Source of the DNA: Fictibacillus marinisediminis
GTDB lineage: Bacteria > Bacillota > Bacilli > Bacillales > Fictibacillaceae
Length of the DNA: 64,000 nucleotides
Direction of reading: 5' to 3'
Assembly (NCBI RefSeq): GCF_023149135.1
Contig: NZ_JAIWJX010000002.1
Location: forward strand, 3,410,001-3,474,000
Part shown: in pieces, positions 56,582 to 64,000 of the stretch
How positions within the stretch are numbered: the stretch's first letter is position 1
Layout: each line of letters begins with the position of its first letter
Notes under the pieces: model-generated
Databases searched by the model: none
What the model saw: only the letters and a program-made list of their open reading frames with translations
What the model was told of the DNA's origin: nothing
Program-made: the position numbers and the translations under genes

Positions 56582-57643
56582 TTGATTAATCGCATTTTTT
56601 TCATCGGAATTATACTAGGAATTCCTTTATCTGTTGTCGCCAGCCTGATGCATTGGCCAGCAGTTGCTTCATTTATTATTTATTGCATCACGATTGTTGC
56701 CCTGGCTTCATTTATGGGAAGAGCGACCGAGAGCCTTGCCATTACAGTCGGCCCCAGGGTCGGAGGGCTGCTTAACGCCACTTTCGGCAATGCCGTAGAA
56801 CTGATCATTTCTATTTTTGCCTTAAAAGCCGGATTAGTTTCAGTCGTGCTCGCATCTTTGACAGGTTCAGTATTGGGGAACCTTTTGCTTGTCGGGGGAC
56901 TTTCGTTCTTTATCGGCGGCCTGAAGTTTAAACGGCAAAAGTTTAATGTGCATGATGCCCAGCACAACGCGGGATTAATGATTTTTGCCATTGTTGTAGC
57001 TTTTGTTTTCCCTGAAGTATTCTCATTGACACTTGATAATCACGAATCTTTTACATTGAGCATTTGGGTTTCTGCGATCATGATCGTCCTTTACTTGGCT
57101 GCCCTCTACTTTAAGCTTGTGACTCATCGCGGCGTTTATGCCTATGACGAGGAAAGCGGAGAGCATGATGAAGAAGAAGCGGCAGAGTGGACGAAGAAGA
57201 AATCCATCACTGTTCTATTCCTCGCAACCTTGGCTGTTGCGTACATTTCAGAAAACCTCGTGCATACGTTTGAAGAAGTAGGCAGAGCACTTGGCTGGAG
57301 CGAAGTATTCATCGGTATTATCATCGTCGCAATCGTTGGTAATGCAGCTGAACATGCTTCTGCTGTATTGATGGCCTACAAAAACAAAGTTGGAGTAACT
57401 GTTGAAATCGCCGTCGGTTCAACACTCCAAATCGCCATGTTTGTTGCTCCTGTTCTTGTTCTTGCTTCCATGTTCTTTGAGAAGCAGATGTCACTAGTCT
57501 TCTCACTGCCTGAACTCGTTTCGATGGTCTTGGCTGTGTTCCTGACCATCTCCATTACGAATGATGGGGATACCAACTGGTTTGAAGGCTTGACCCTTCT
57601 CGCAGCCTACCTGATTATGGGTGTTGGATTCTATCTTTTGTAA
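56582..57643 (+). CDS. Ca2+/H+ antiporter (CaCA family, YfkE/ChaA type)
   Basis: 353 residues with about eleven helices. Two alpha repeats carry the cation-binding GNAVE (69-73) and GNAAE (253-257). An acidic cytosolic loop, DEESGEHDEEEAAE (about 189-202), sits between the halves, as in bacterial Cax exchangers. It exports Ca2+ in exchange for protons. The TTG start has AAGGAG 8 bases upstream; no earlier ATG in frame. Monocistronic. Confidence 0.95.
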   Translation: MINRIFFIGIILGIPLSVVASLMHWPAVASFIIYCITIVALASFMGRATESLAITVGPRVGGLLNATFGNAVELIISIFALKAGLVSVVLASLTGSVLGNLLLVGGLSFFIGGLKFKRQKFNVHDAQHNAGLMIFAIVVAFVFPEVFSLTLDNHESFTLSIWVSAIMIVLYLAALYFKLVTHRGVYAYDEESGEHDEEEAAEWTKKKSITVLFLATLAVAYISENLVHTFEEVGRALGWSEVFIGIIIVAIVGNAAEHASAVLMAYKNKVGVTVEIAVGSTLQIAMFVAPVLVLASMFFEKQMSLVFSLPELVSMVLAVFLTISITNDGDTNWFEGLTLLAAYLIMGVGFYLL

Positions 57644-57795
57644 CAAAAGACATATTGTTTATCCAAGATGATGTTTAGGGTATGTTGGGATTGAAGAGTC
57701 TTATAAAAAATGACTTGAGGGCCTCTCTCAAGCATCAGTATGAGAGGTTTGACATGAATGTAAATCCATACCATATGTTCTATAAAATTTTTAGT

Positions 57796-57846
57796 AAAAA
57801 AGCTTCAGCAGCGAGAACATGATGTTCCGCTGTCTGAAGCTTTTTT
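57796..57846. terminator. Bidirectional terminator between cax and the Zn-ribbon gene
   Basis: AAAAAAGCTTCAG (57796-57808) and CTGAAGCTTTTTT (57834-57846) form a long stem with inner pairing (CAGCG/CGCTG). T runs exist on both strands, so it can end the plus-strand exchanger transcript and the minus-strand Zn-ribbon transcript. Confidence 0.9.
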
Positions 57847-58088
57847 CATCCGAAGAAGATGTCCATGATCGTCCCGAGCTGCCCTTTCTTCCCTTCCAGA
57901 ATGGACGGATTGTAAACCTCCACACATCCGCAGTTCTCACACGATACAAACAAATAATGGTTATGCTGGATATCGAGAAGCTTGCTTAAGCCTGATCCTG
58001 TCATGGCAAGTTCCTTCGTTTGGCATCGGTCATGCTGGCATTTCACACATTTAAATCTTGAACGTATTTCATCCGTTACACGGCTCAT
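57846..58088 (-). CDS. Zn-ribbon nucleic-acid-binding protein (DUF2082-like)
   Basis: 80 residues. Two cysteine pairs (FKCVKCQ at 13-19, and SCENCGC at about 49-55) form a zinc ribbon; GSGLSKLLDIQHNHYLFVSCENCG is a family block. Members are predicted nucleic-acid-binding proteins of unknown role. Start ATG with AAAGGGTGATGA upstream. Single gene between two plus-strand genes. Confidence 0.85.
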   Translation of the reverse strand: MSRVTDEIRSRFKCVKCQHDRCQTKELAMTGSGLSKLLDIQHNHYLFVSCENCGCVEVYNPSILEGKKGQLGTIMDIFFG

Positions 58089-58193
58089 TATTCATCACCC
58101 TTTTCATGATTTTCTCTATCATACTTGTCCCTTACCGTGGATAAGGTAATAGTAATAGTAATAATATGTTTTTAAGGAAGGCGGTTATGATCG

Positions 58194-59201
58194 ATGCCAG
58201 AAGTTATTCAGCTGGGGACCTTACACTTGAACACTCAGCTTTTGCTCCTATTGTTATCTGGAATGTTTGCTTATGGAGTGGTGCATTTTAAAGCCAAAAA
58301 GGAAACCAAAGGGTATTCAGAAATCAATCTAGTCTGGAATGCCGCAGCCCTTATCCTGTTCATATGGAAAATAAGCTATTTTTTCCTACACCCGTTATTG
58401 GCGATTAAGCACCCCAGTTACCTTCTCTATTTTTCAGGAGGCACACCGGGGCTGGTTTTGGGGACGATCGCTGCTGGTTTGTATGTTTTAATTGCTCTGA
58501 GCAGAACGCATGCATCAGCATCCTCTTTATTATTCACTGGCACACTCTCCGGAACTGCCTTCTTCATGTTTTACGAGGGTGTTCATGCTTTCTATGAAAA
58601 AAGCATCGTGTCCGCTGCTTTTTCCACCGTATCATGCGGAATATTTTTTGTTCTTCTTTTCATGAAAAACAAACGTGTTCACAGACTCAGCTCGCTTGTA
58701 CTAGCAGCTCTTGTTTTGCTTTCTTTAGCCGGAACCGCCACTATCGAGAATAAAAAGCTTCCAGCCGCTGAAGCAGGAGCATCAGGCTTGAAAAGAGGCA
58801 ACACCCCGCCTGATTTCAGACTAAACTCTATGGACGGGAAAACGATCTCACTTTCCCAATATAAAGGAAAAACAGTGTTTCTGAACTTTTGGGCCAGCTG
58901 GTGCCCTCCGTGCCAGGCTGAGATGCCGGAGATGCAGCGTTTTTATAAAGAACATGGAAGCAAAGATGTGGTCATTCTCGCCGTGAATCTTACATCTGAA
59001 GATTCACGTGAAGCGGCCAAAACATTTGCCAAAAAGCATCACGTCACCTTCCCTGTTTTATATGATGAAAAGGGGAAAGTGGGTGGAAAGTATCATGCGT
59101 TTACCTTACCAACGACGTATGTCATAGACAAAAGCGGCACGATCGCCCAGCTTCATATTGGTCCCCTGAGCGCAGACATGATGGAATCACTCATTCAATA
59201 G
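58194..59201 (+). CDS. Polytopic membrane protein fused to a TlpA/ResA-type thioredoxin
   Basis: 335 residues. About six helices (roughly 14-31, 47-65, 84-101, 110-130, 138-157, 164-182), then an outward thioredoxin domain (about 200-335) with NFWASWCPPC (C237/C240) and the cis-proline LPTTYVID. The oxidoreductase part is of the ResA/TlpA class, acting outside the membrane on protein or cytochrome disulfides. The multi-spanning N-terminus is unusual; typical ResA has a single anchor. RBS GGCGG at 9 bases. Confidence 0.87.
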   Translation: MPEVIQLGTLHLNTQLLLLLLSGMFAYGVVHFKAKKETKGYSEINLVWNAAALILFIWKISYFFLHPLLAIKHPSYLLYFSGGTPGLVLGTIAAGLYVLIALSRTHASASSLLFTGTLSGTAFFMFYEGVHAFYEKSIVSAAFSTVSCGIFFVLLFMKNKRVHRLSSLVLAALVLLSLAGTATIENKKLPAAEAGASGLKRGNTPPDFRLNSMDGKTISLSQYKGKTVFLNFWASWCPPCQAEMPEMQRFYKEHGSKDVVILAVNLTSEDSREAAKTFAKKHHVTFPVLYDEKGKVGGKYHAFTLPTTYVIDKSGTIAQLHIGPLSADMMESLIQ

Positions 59202-59206
59202 ATCAT

Positions 59207-59647
59207 TCACAGCTTTTTTTCCAGGATGATCTTTGGCTCTCCCTTGCTGTCGGTATACGTCCCAATGATGTCAAAACCACATTTGATATTGAGGATCAGC
59301 ATACTTCTCCATTTATTCTTGGTCTTCGTCTGAACCGAATGATAGCCTTCTCTTTTTAGCCATTCGTGCTGCCTCTTCATTAATTCTGATGCCAGTCCTT
59401 GCTTTCGATATTCTGCTTTAATTCCTCCTAACCAGCTATAATATCGGCCGTTTTTCTGTTCATATCCCATCTTAAATCCAGCCAGCTCTCCATTCCGTGA
59501 AACGGCAAGGATGGAGAGCTTTTTCTTGCCCTTAAGCTCTGCGAACAATATTTTTCGGTCCTGTCCAAAAATATCTTCATAGAGCTGATGCAGTTCTTCA
59601 TGATGGACCGCTTCAGATTCCGATATAAAATGATAGGTATCTTTCAT
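59207..59647 (-). CDS. GNAT acetyltransferase 1 of a pair
   Basis: 146 residues. The acetyl-CoA motif is IKAEYRKQGLASELMKRQHEWL; the end reads TKTKNKWRSMLILNIKCGFDIIG. Small-molecule or protein N-acetyltransferase of unknown substrate. It begins 14 bases after the second GNAT gene; probably the same transcript. RBS weak (AGGAAG). Confidence 0.85.
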   Translation of the reverse strand: MKDTYHFISESEAVHHEELHQLYEDIFGQDRKILFAELKGKKKLSILAVSRNGELAGFKMGYEQKNGRYYSWLGGIKAEYRKQGLASELMKRQHEWLKREGYHSVQTKTKNKWRSMLILNIKCGFDIIGTYTDSKGEPKIILEKKL

Positions 59648-59661
59648 TCGTCAGCTTCTTC

Positions 59662-60099
59662 CTACAGCGTTTTTCGAAAAGAATAGCAGTATCGTTCATA
59701 GCCCATCCTGTCTTCGTAGAAGCGATGAGCATCTTTCCGCTGAACTCCCGATTCCAAAGAGGCAAATTCACAGCCCTCTTCTTTAGCCCATTGGTGCACA
59801 TGATCCAGCAATTTTTCTCCGTATCCTTTTGATCGGTGATCCGGATGAGTAACAAGATCATAAACAAAAACGTGTTTTTTATTATAAAAATTGGTCCGTA
59901 CGATAATTCCCGCAACAGCCGCTGCAACTCCCTCCTGCTCAAGAGCAAAAAGGCGATATCCCTCCTTTGACATGATTTGCATGAGCTCCAAGTACTCCTG
60001 CTGAGACAGTTCCGTTCTCAGCTCTTTCATCACAGTAAACCCTTTGAGCCACTCGGAATCGCCAATCAGTTCTTTTACAGTTCCAGTCATCATTTCCAT
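59662..60099 (-). CDS. GNAT acetyltransferase 2 of a pair
   Basis: 145 residues with VYDLVTHPDHRSKGYGEKLLDHVHQWAK as the acetyl-CoA loop and LESGVQRKDAHRFYEDRMGYERY near the end. RBS GGAGGG 6 bases before the ATG. It is not a close duplicate of its neighbour. Substrate unknown. Confidence 0.87.
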   Translation of the reverse strand: MEMMTGTVKELIGDSEWLKGFTVMKELRTELSQQEYLELMQIMSKEGYRLFALEQEGVAAAVAGIIVRTNFYNKKHVFVYDLVTHPDHRSKGYGEKLLDHVHQWAKEEGCEFASLESGVQRKDAHRFYEDRMGYERYCYSFRKTL

Positions 60100-60177
60100 G
60101 TTAAACCCTCCATTTCAGCTGTCTTATTACTTCTCTAAATGATGCTGAATTCCTTGAGGGACCTTTTTTAAACAAAA

Positions 60178-60213
60178 TAAAAAAACCAATGCATGTATCC
60201 GCATTGGTTTTTC
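60178..60213 (-). terminator. Terminator of the hprK-lgt-ppaX-yvoF operon
   Basis: AAAACCAATGC (about 60182-60192) and GCATTGGTTTT (60201-60211) with an 8-base loop; A/T runs on both sides, so it may be bidirectional. It lies 11 bases past the last gene. Confidence 0.85.
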
Positions 60214-60223
60214 TCAGCAAAAT

Positions 60224-60805
60224 TTAATGTTTTCTGCGCAGCCTTTTAACTTTTACAAATTGAGATACGAATTTTTCCACTTCTAAATCCCGGCATAATA
60301 AATAAAACCGGTGATGGTGTCCGTCCTTCATTTCAGACAGATGGCAATCCAGGTGTTCGTCCAATTCGTCCCGTGAAACGCTGACTGTATATTTTTTACC
60401 ATGGTTCGGAATTTCGATGTTTACATGATTAAGGAAATGGAGTTCTTTCAGCAAATAAACCGTGGAATCAAGGAGTAGTTGGTACACTGCTTCTTCAGTG
60501 CCTAAGTAGTGTAAGTAGTCTTCCTTCCCGAGTGCGGAATGAGGTACCAGCCTGCGAAAGGAGGCATAATCACCATAATAATAGATACTGGCTTTATCAT
60601 CATGCAGCTCATAGTGCTTTACAAATGCACTTCCTTTTAACCGGGAAACCGTAGTGCGAAAACGGTAAGCGTCTCTTGTTGCAAGAAGTTCTGTGTTGCT
60701 GCTGGCTTGGGATGCAGAATGTTGACCCATGGTGCTATCGTCCATGAGATGGCCTACTTTGAATGTATCTCTTACAAAAAATACAGAAAAAGATTTTCGA
60801 TTCAA
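60224..60805 (-). CDS. Unrecognised 193-residue protein at the end of the hprK operon
   Basis: Starts at a TTG (60805) with AGGAGGG 7 bases upstream; the frame opens earlier, but this is the only good RBS. The N-terminus reads MNRKSFSVFFVRDTFKVGH. A serine/threonine/glutamine-rich patch follows, and the rest is mixed alpha/beta with SIYYYGDYASFRRLVPHSALG and a basic C-tail (VKVKRLRRKH). No membrane helix, no signal. I do not recognise the family. It sits 87 bases after yvoF. Confidence 0.7.
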   Translation of the reverse strand: MNRKSFSVFFVRDTFKVGHLMDDSTMGQHSASQASSNTELLATRDAYRFRTTVSRLKGSAFVKHYELHDDKASIYYYGDYASFRRLVPHSALGKEDYLHYLGTEEAVYQLLLDSTVYLLKELHFLNHVNIEIPNHGKKYTVSVSRDELDEHLDCHLSEMKDGHHHRFYLLCRDLEVEKFVSQFVKVKRLRRKH

Positions 60806-60892
60806 GTTTCTTCCCTCCTGCTTACCGAGTTGTCTTGTTTCTAGTATACTCCTTACGCAATAAAAACCCAAGAGCCGAAAGCACGACAAAAT

Positions 60893-61408
60893 TCAACTTT
60901 TTTCCCGCTCCCGTCCTTCCATTTCTTCTTTCGTATATATGATTTGCATGGGATTTCCACCGACAAAGGCCCCTGCGGGTACATCTTTATGAACGAGTGT
61001 GCCTGCAGAAACAACTGCACCATGTCCAATCGTGACCCCTGGAAGAATCGTGCTATTTGCACCGATCATCACTTCATCCCCGATGATCACATCACCAAGC
61101 CGGTACTCCCGGATCAAGTATTCATGTGCGAGAATCGTCGTGTTATAACCGATGACCGTATTTCGGCCAATCGAAATCCGCTCGGGAAACATGACATCCA
61201 TCATCACCATCAGGGCGACCGCTGTATCTTCTCCTACCTTCATACCGAGAAATGTCCGGTAGATCCAGTTTTTCACGGGCAGAAAGGGAGTATAGCGCGA
61301 TACCTGGATGGCAGCAAAATTCTTTGCCACCTTCCAAAAAGGCACCGTGGCATAGACCTGGTAAAGCGAATTTTTGCCTTGAACAGGGTACCGTTCCGTT
61401 TTTCTCAC
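60893..61408 (-). CDS. yvoF: Hexapeptide-repeat acyltransferase YvoF
   Basis: 171 residues. A left-handed beta-helix built from hexapeptides (IGRNTVIGYNTTIL, VIIGDEVMIGANSTILPGVTIGHGAVV) with a C-terminal GNPMQIIY cap. O-acetyl- or other acyl-transfer to a sugar or cell-wall component is likely. Position between ppaX and hisZ is as in B. subtilis. It starts 1 base after the ppaX stop. Confidence 0.93.
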   Translation of the reverse strand: MRKTERYPVQGKNSLYQVYATVPFWKVAKNFAAIQVSRYTPFLPVKNWIYRTFLGMKVGEDTAVALMVMMDVMFPERISIGRNTVIGYNTTILAHEYLIREYRLGDVIIGDEVMIGANSTILPGVTIGHGAVVSAGTLVHKDVPAGAFVGGNPMQIIYTKEEMEGREREKS

Positions 61409-61409
61409 T

Positions 61410-62051
61410 TTATTTCTCTCCTAAAATGGCCAGCAGGTCCGTCATTTCACCCAGCATATAATCTGGTGAAAACTCCTCAAGATACTCACGGCCCCGAATG
61501 GTCCAGGCCACTCCTGCTGTTTTTGTCCCCGCATTTTTTCCTGACAGAATATCATACTTGCTGTCACCGATCATGATGGCTTCCTCGGGTTTGGCATTCA
61601 GTAGAGCCAGTGCTTTTTCCACAGGTTCCGCATCTGGCTTGGCCCGCTCCACATCATCGAGCGTAACGATCGTATCAAAATAGCGGTCAAGACCCTCAAG
61701 TTTAAGCCCCAGGTTAACGGAACGCCTCATCTTGGTAGTCACGATGCCAAGTTTGTAGCCGTTTTTATGCAGCGTCTCGATCGTTTCAATCACCCCTTCA
61801 AACTCTGTAACGAGTTCCTCATGGTGAGAAAGGTTATGGTCTTTGTACGTTTCAATGAGTTCTTTGACTTGGTTCTTGTCAAAGTGCTCCATCGTTTCAG
61901 TCAGCGGCATCCCCATCAGAGGAATAATATGTTCGCGATTGTATTGTTCAGGGAAAAACTTATCAAGCGTATGAAGATAAGAAGCAATGATCAGTTCGTT
62001 CGTGTTGATAAGCGTTCCGTCTAAATCAAATAAAGCCGTATTGATTTTCAT
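61410..62051 (-). CDS. ppaX: Pyrophosphatase PpaX (HAD family)
   Basis: 213 residues. FDLDGTLINT (D9 and D11) is HAD motif I; GIVTTKMRRS motif II; KPDAEPVEKAL motif III; MIGDSKYDILSG motif IV. In B. subtilis it hydrolyses the pyrophosphate formed when HprK uses phosphorolysis to dephosphorylate Ser-P-HPr, which explains its place in the hprK operon. Confidence 0.95.
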   Translation of the reverse strand: MKINTALFDLDGTLINTNELIIASYLHTLDKFFPEQYNREHIIPLMGMPLTETMEHFDKNQVKELIETYKDHNLSHHEELVTEFEGVIETIETLHKNGYKLGIVTTKMRRSVNLGLKLEGLDRYFDTIVTLDDVERAKPDAEPVEKALALLNAKPEEAIMIGDSKYDILSGKNAGTKTAGVAWTIRGREYLEEFSPDYMLGEMTDLLAILGEK

Positions 62052-62112
62052 AGCATGAGAGTCCTTTCGTGTTGTTCTGTCTGGCTTTTACTTAAAGGGC
62101 AGCCGAGAGGGC

Positions 62113-62928
62113 TTACCCTTCCAGGTAGCGCTTCTCAGACAGTCCCGCTTTGCGGCGATAGATGATTAAAATGATTGACACGGCGATCAGTACGAGAGAG
62201 ATCACTTGAGCGATCCTTAATGTTGATGTGAGCATCAAGCTGTCCGTCCGCAATCCTTCAACAAAAAATCGTCCGATCGAATACCAGATGACATAGCTGA
62301 AAAACAGCTCACCCCGTTTGAGATTAGCTTTTCTTAACAACATCAGGATTACAAATCCCGCCAAGTCCCAAAGTGATTCATATAAGAAAGTAGGGTGATA
62401 GTACGTTCCATTAATGTACATTTGATTCACGATAAAGTCGGGCAGGTGCAGGGTGTTTTCCAAAAAGCTGCGGCTGACAGGGCCTCCGTGTGCTTCCTGA
62501 TTCATAAAATTTCCCCAGCGTCCGATTCCCTGGCCGAGTATGATACTGGGAGCCGCGATGTCCGCCAGTTTCCAGAACGAAATCCCGCGGATTTTCGAAA
62601 AAATAAAAGCGGTTAAAAAAGAACCGATGAGCGCACCATGGATGGCGATGCCGCCTTCCCAGATGGCAATAATTTTTTCGGGATGCTTACTGTAGAAATC
62701 CCATTCAAACGCAACATAATATATCCGTGCACAGATAATGGCGATTGGCACCGCCCACATGACAACGTCCACGAAGGTGTCTTTGCCAAGCCCGCGCCGT
62801 TCAGACTCCCTGACGGCAATCCAAAGCCCCAGCAAGGCCCCAAGCCCGATAATAACCCCATACCAATAGACGGTAATGGGGCCAAGTTCAAATGCAACCC
62901 GGTCGATCGGATGAATATTAGCGTCCAC
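62113..62928 (-). CDS. lgt: Prolipoprotein diacylglyceryl transferase
   Basis: 271 residues, seven membrane helices. [12 protein letters not shown] (91-102) and [18 protein letters not shown] (131-148) are the Lgt signature and essential-residue blocks. It adds diacylglycerol to the lipobox cysteine of lipoproteins such as BtuF encoded in this window. It is separated from hprK by a 323-base gap filled by a dispersed repeat. Confidence 0.98.
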   Translation of the reverse strand: MDANIHPIDRVAFELGPITVYWYGVIIGLGALLGLWIAVRESERRGLGKDTFVDVVMWAVPIAIICARIYYVAFEWDFYSKHPEKIIAIWEGGIAIHGALIGSFLTAFIFSKIRGISFWKLADIAAPSIILGQGIGRWGNFMNQEAHGGPVSRSFLENTLHLPDFIVNQMYINGTYYHPTFLYESLWDLAGFVILMLLRKANLKRGELFFSYVIWYSIGRFFVEGLRTDSLMLTSTLRIAQVISLVLIAVSIILIIYRRKAGLSEKRYLEG

Positions 62929-62965
62929 AATTCCACTTCCTTTTACCTGTCTTTTCTATGATTTA

Positions 62966-63245
62966 GGCTGTTTTCGTAAAATTTGTTGTCCTTGGGAGTA
63001 GTTGATTTCCGTTTCAGGATGCTCGCTTTCCGCGGGGCGGGCGGTGAGCCTTACCGGCGCATGCGTCTGTGGGTTTCACCTGTCCCGCTAGTCCCACAGG
63101 ACAAGGAAGGCTTCGGCAGCGTTATATCGCACGAAGAAAATGTGAAATTTATTTTCGAGGAGTCTCGCACCTTGCACTCCAATCAACTTGTCAATGAAGA
63201 TTCTTTACTAAATCGTCCCAAAGCAAAAATCATTTAGAAACGAGC
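62966..63245 (+). repeat. Dispersed intergenic repeat, copy 5 (longest)
   Basis: Starts GGCTGTTTTCGTAAAATTTG, has the core AGTTGATTTCCGTTTCAGGA and CTTTCCGCGGGGCGGGCGGT, a GGCGCATGCGTC palindrome, CACCTGTCCCGCTAGTCCC, the AAGGAAGGCTTCGGCAGCG segment, GAGTCTCGCACCTTGCACTC and ends in ATTTAGAAACGAGCC. It lies between lgt and hprK, two co-directional genes that normally form one operon, so it may interrupt or be transcribed within it. No gene in the gap. Confidence 0.92.
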
Positions 63246-63251
63246 CATGAT

Positions 63252-64000
63252 TTATAAATCTTCTTCGTCTCCTGACGCGATCGCATCCGTCAGTCTGTCG
63301 TTAAACTGCTTGGCAGCATTCATGCCCATCCGTTTTAGGCGGAAGTTCATGGCAGCTACTTCTATAATAACGGCAAGGTTACGTCCAGGACGTACCGGTA
63401 CCGTTAAAATCGGCACTTCAGTATCCAGTATCGGCATCGTCTCTTCTTCAAGACCCAGACGATCGTATACCTTTTTGGAATCCCAGGTTTCCAGGTGGAT
63501 AATGAGGGAGATCTTTTTGTAGTTTCGAATGGCTCCGGCACCAAACAGCGTCATGACGTTGATGATACCAAGACCTCGGATCTCCAGCAGATGCTGGATC
63601 AGCTCAGGCGCACTTCCGACAAGAGTCTCTTCATCTTCCTGGCGGATTTCTACAGAATCATCCGCAACCAGACGATGTCCCCGTTTCACTAGCTCGAGCG
63701 CAGTTTCACTTTTTCCTACCCCGCTGTCTCCTTTAATGAGCACTCCGATTCCATATATATCAACCAATACTCCATGAACAGCAGTCATTGGTGCTAGGCG
63801 GCTTTCCAAATAATTGGTCAGTCTGCTCGACAGACGGGTAGTGGTCATTTTCGTCCGCATGATCGGCACGCCTGTTCCATGAGAGGCAATCAGCAGCTCT
63901 TTAGGCACTTCCATTTCCCGAGAGATAATAATGCCCGGTGTTTCATCCGTACACAGCTGTTCCATCCGCTCTCTGCGAATTTGAGAAGGCAGCTCGCTGA
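63252..64000 (-). CDS. hprK: HPr(Ser) kinase/phosphorylase, 5' end outside the window
   Basis: C-terminal 248 or so residues of a protein of about 310; the frame stays open to base 64000. [21 protein letters not shown] (Walker A of the kinase/phosphorylase domain), the signature [20 protein letters not shown], and [18 protein letters not shown] are intact. It phosphorylates HPr and Crh at Ser46 in response to fructose-1,6-bisphosphate and dephosphorylates them by phosphorolysis. The methionine at 63965 is internal, not the start. Its partner Crh is encoded at 41.1 kb. Confidence 0.97.
   Translation of the reverse strand, partial: SELPSQIRRERMEQLCTDETPGIIISREMEVPKELLIASHGTGVPIMRTKMTTTRLSSRLTNYLESRLAPMTAVHGVLVDIYGIGVLIKGDSGVGKSETALELVKRGHRLVADDSVEIRQEDEETLVGSAPELIQHLLEIRGLGIINVMTLFGAGAIRNYKKISLIIHLETWDSKKVYDRLGLEEETMPILDTEVPILTVPVRPGRNLAVIIEVAAMNFRLKRMGMNAAKQFNDRLTDAIASGDEEDL

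Noticed and set aside
63252..63965. Complete hprK starting at the ATG 63965
   Set aside because: The frame remains open to the window edge with conserved HprK residues ([10 protein letters not shown]), so the methionine is internal.

Overview
This window reads as chromosome of a Gram-positive, endospore-forming-type Bacillaceae bacterium. I would place it near Fictibacillus/Bacillus, but the genus is inference. The evidence is the order of core genes known from Bacillus subtilis and relatives: hprK-lgt-ppaX-yvoF, hisZGDBHAFI(E), yvcD, trxB, yvcI-rapZ-yvcK-whiA-crh, clpP, rpoN(sigL), cggR-gap-pgk-tpiA-gpmI-eno, and secG-esterase-rnr-smpB-ssrA. Supporting signals are strong AGGAGG ribosome-binding sites, a tyrosyl T-box, a CtsR operator, a CggR operator and a tmRNA tag ending in LALAA. 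Nearly everything is on the minus strand.

Layout. (1) 1-5.07 kb: a gas-vesicle operon in the Bacillus megaterium order, gvpP, Q, B, R, N, F, G, L, S, cut by the window start. (2) 5.37-10.27 kb, plus strand: an unfamiliar accessory operon with a PIG-L deacetylase, a 47-residue mini-protein, a GT4 glycosyltransferase, an ATP-grasp ligase, a phosphotransferase and a small kinase. It looks AT-rich and lies directly on the 3' side of ssrA, a classic integration site. (3) 10.4-15.7 kb: ssrA, smpB, rnr, two alpha/beta hydrolases and secG. (4) 15.8-17.2 kb: a FetAB-like ABC exporter. (5) 17.5-27.9 kb: a vitamin B12 salvage regulon under a cobalamin riboswitch. It holds BtuF, BtuC, a BtuD-CbiZ fusion, CbiB, CobD, CobU, CobS, CobC and a second CobU-like protein, then PduO-type adenosyltransferase, CblT and CblS. 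(6) 27.9-29.5 kb: an acetyltransferase and a NERD nuclease-like protein. (7) 29.8-37.3 kb: the glycolytic operon behind CggR. (8) 37.3-40.8 kb: a thioredoxin-fold protein, sigma-54, a cold-shock protein, ClpP and a 28-residue membrane peptide. (9) 41.1-47.7 kb: crh-whiA-yvcK-rapZ-nudix, trxB and a TPR protein. (10) 48-49.5 kb: tyrosyl-tRNA synthetase with T-box. (11) 49.7-56.3 kb: the complete his operon. (12) 56.6-60.1 kb: a Ca2+/H+ exchanger, a Zn-ribbon protein, a membrane-anchored thioredoxin and two acetyltransferases. (13) 60.2-64 kb: an unknown gene, yvoF, ppaX, lgt and hprK (5' end outside).

How the parts work together. HprK and Crh, at opposite ends of the core block, belong to the same carbon-catabolite signalling system, and CggR senses glycolytic flux for the operon beside it. 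The B12 block lacks a CobT-type gene but has the CblT/CblS pair, so it looks built for salvage of cobinamide and alpha-ribazole rather than synthesis.

The items I find most worth following are the post-ssrA glyco/ligase/kinase operon with its mini-protein; the two CobU-family proteins with complementary motif losses; a dispersed intergenic repeat family with five copies here; three intergenic arrays of degenerate ~20-bp units; a GGTGCC-N-GGCACC palindrome found both between and within genes; and a repeat-expanded linker inside HisIE.
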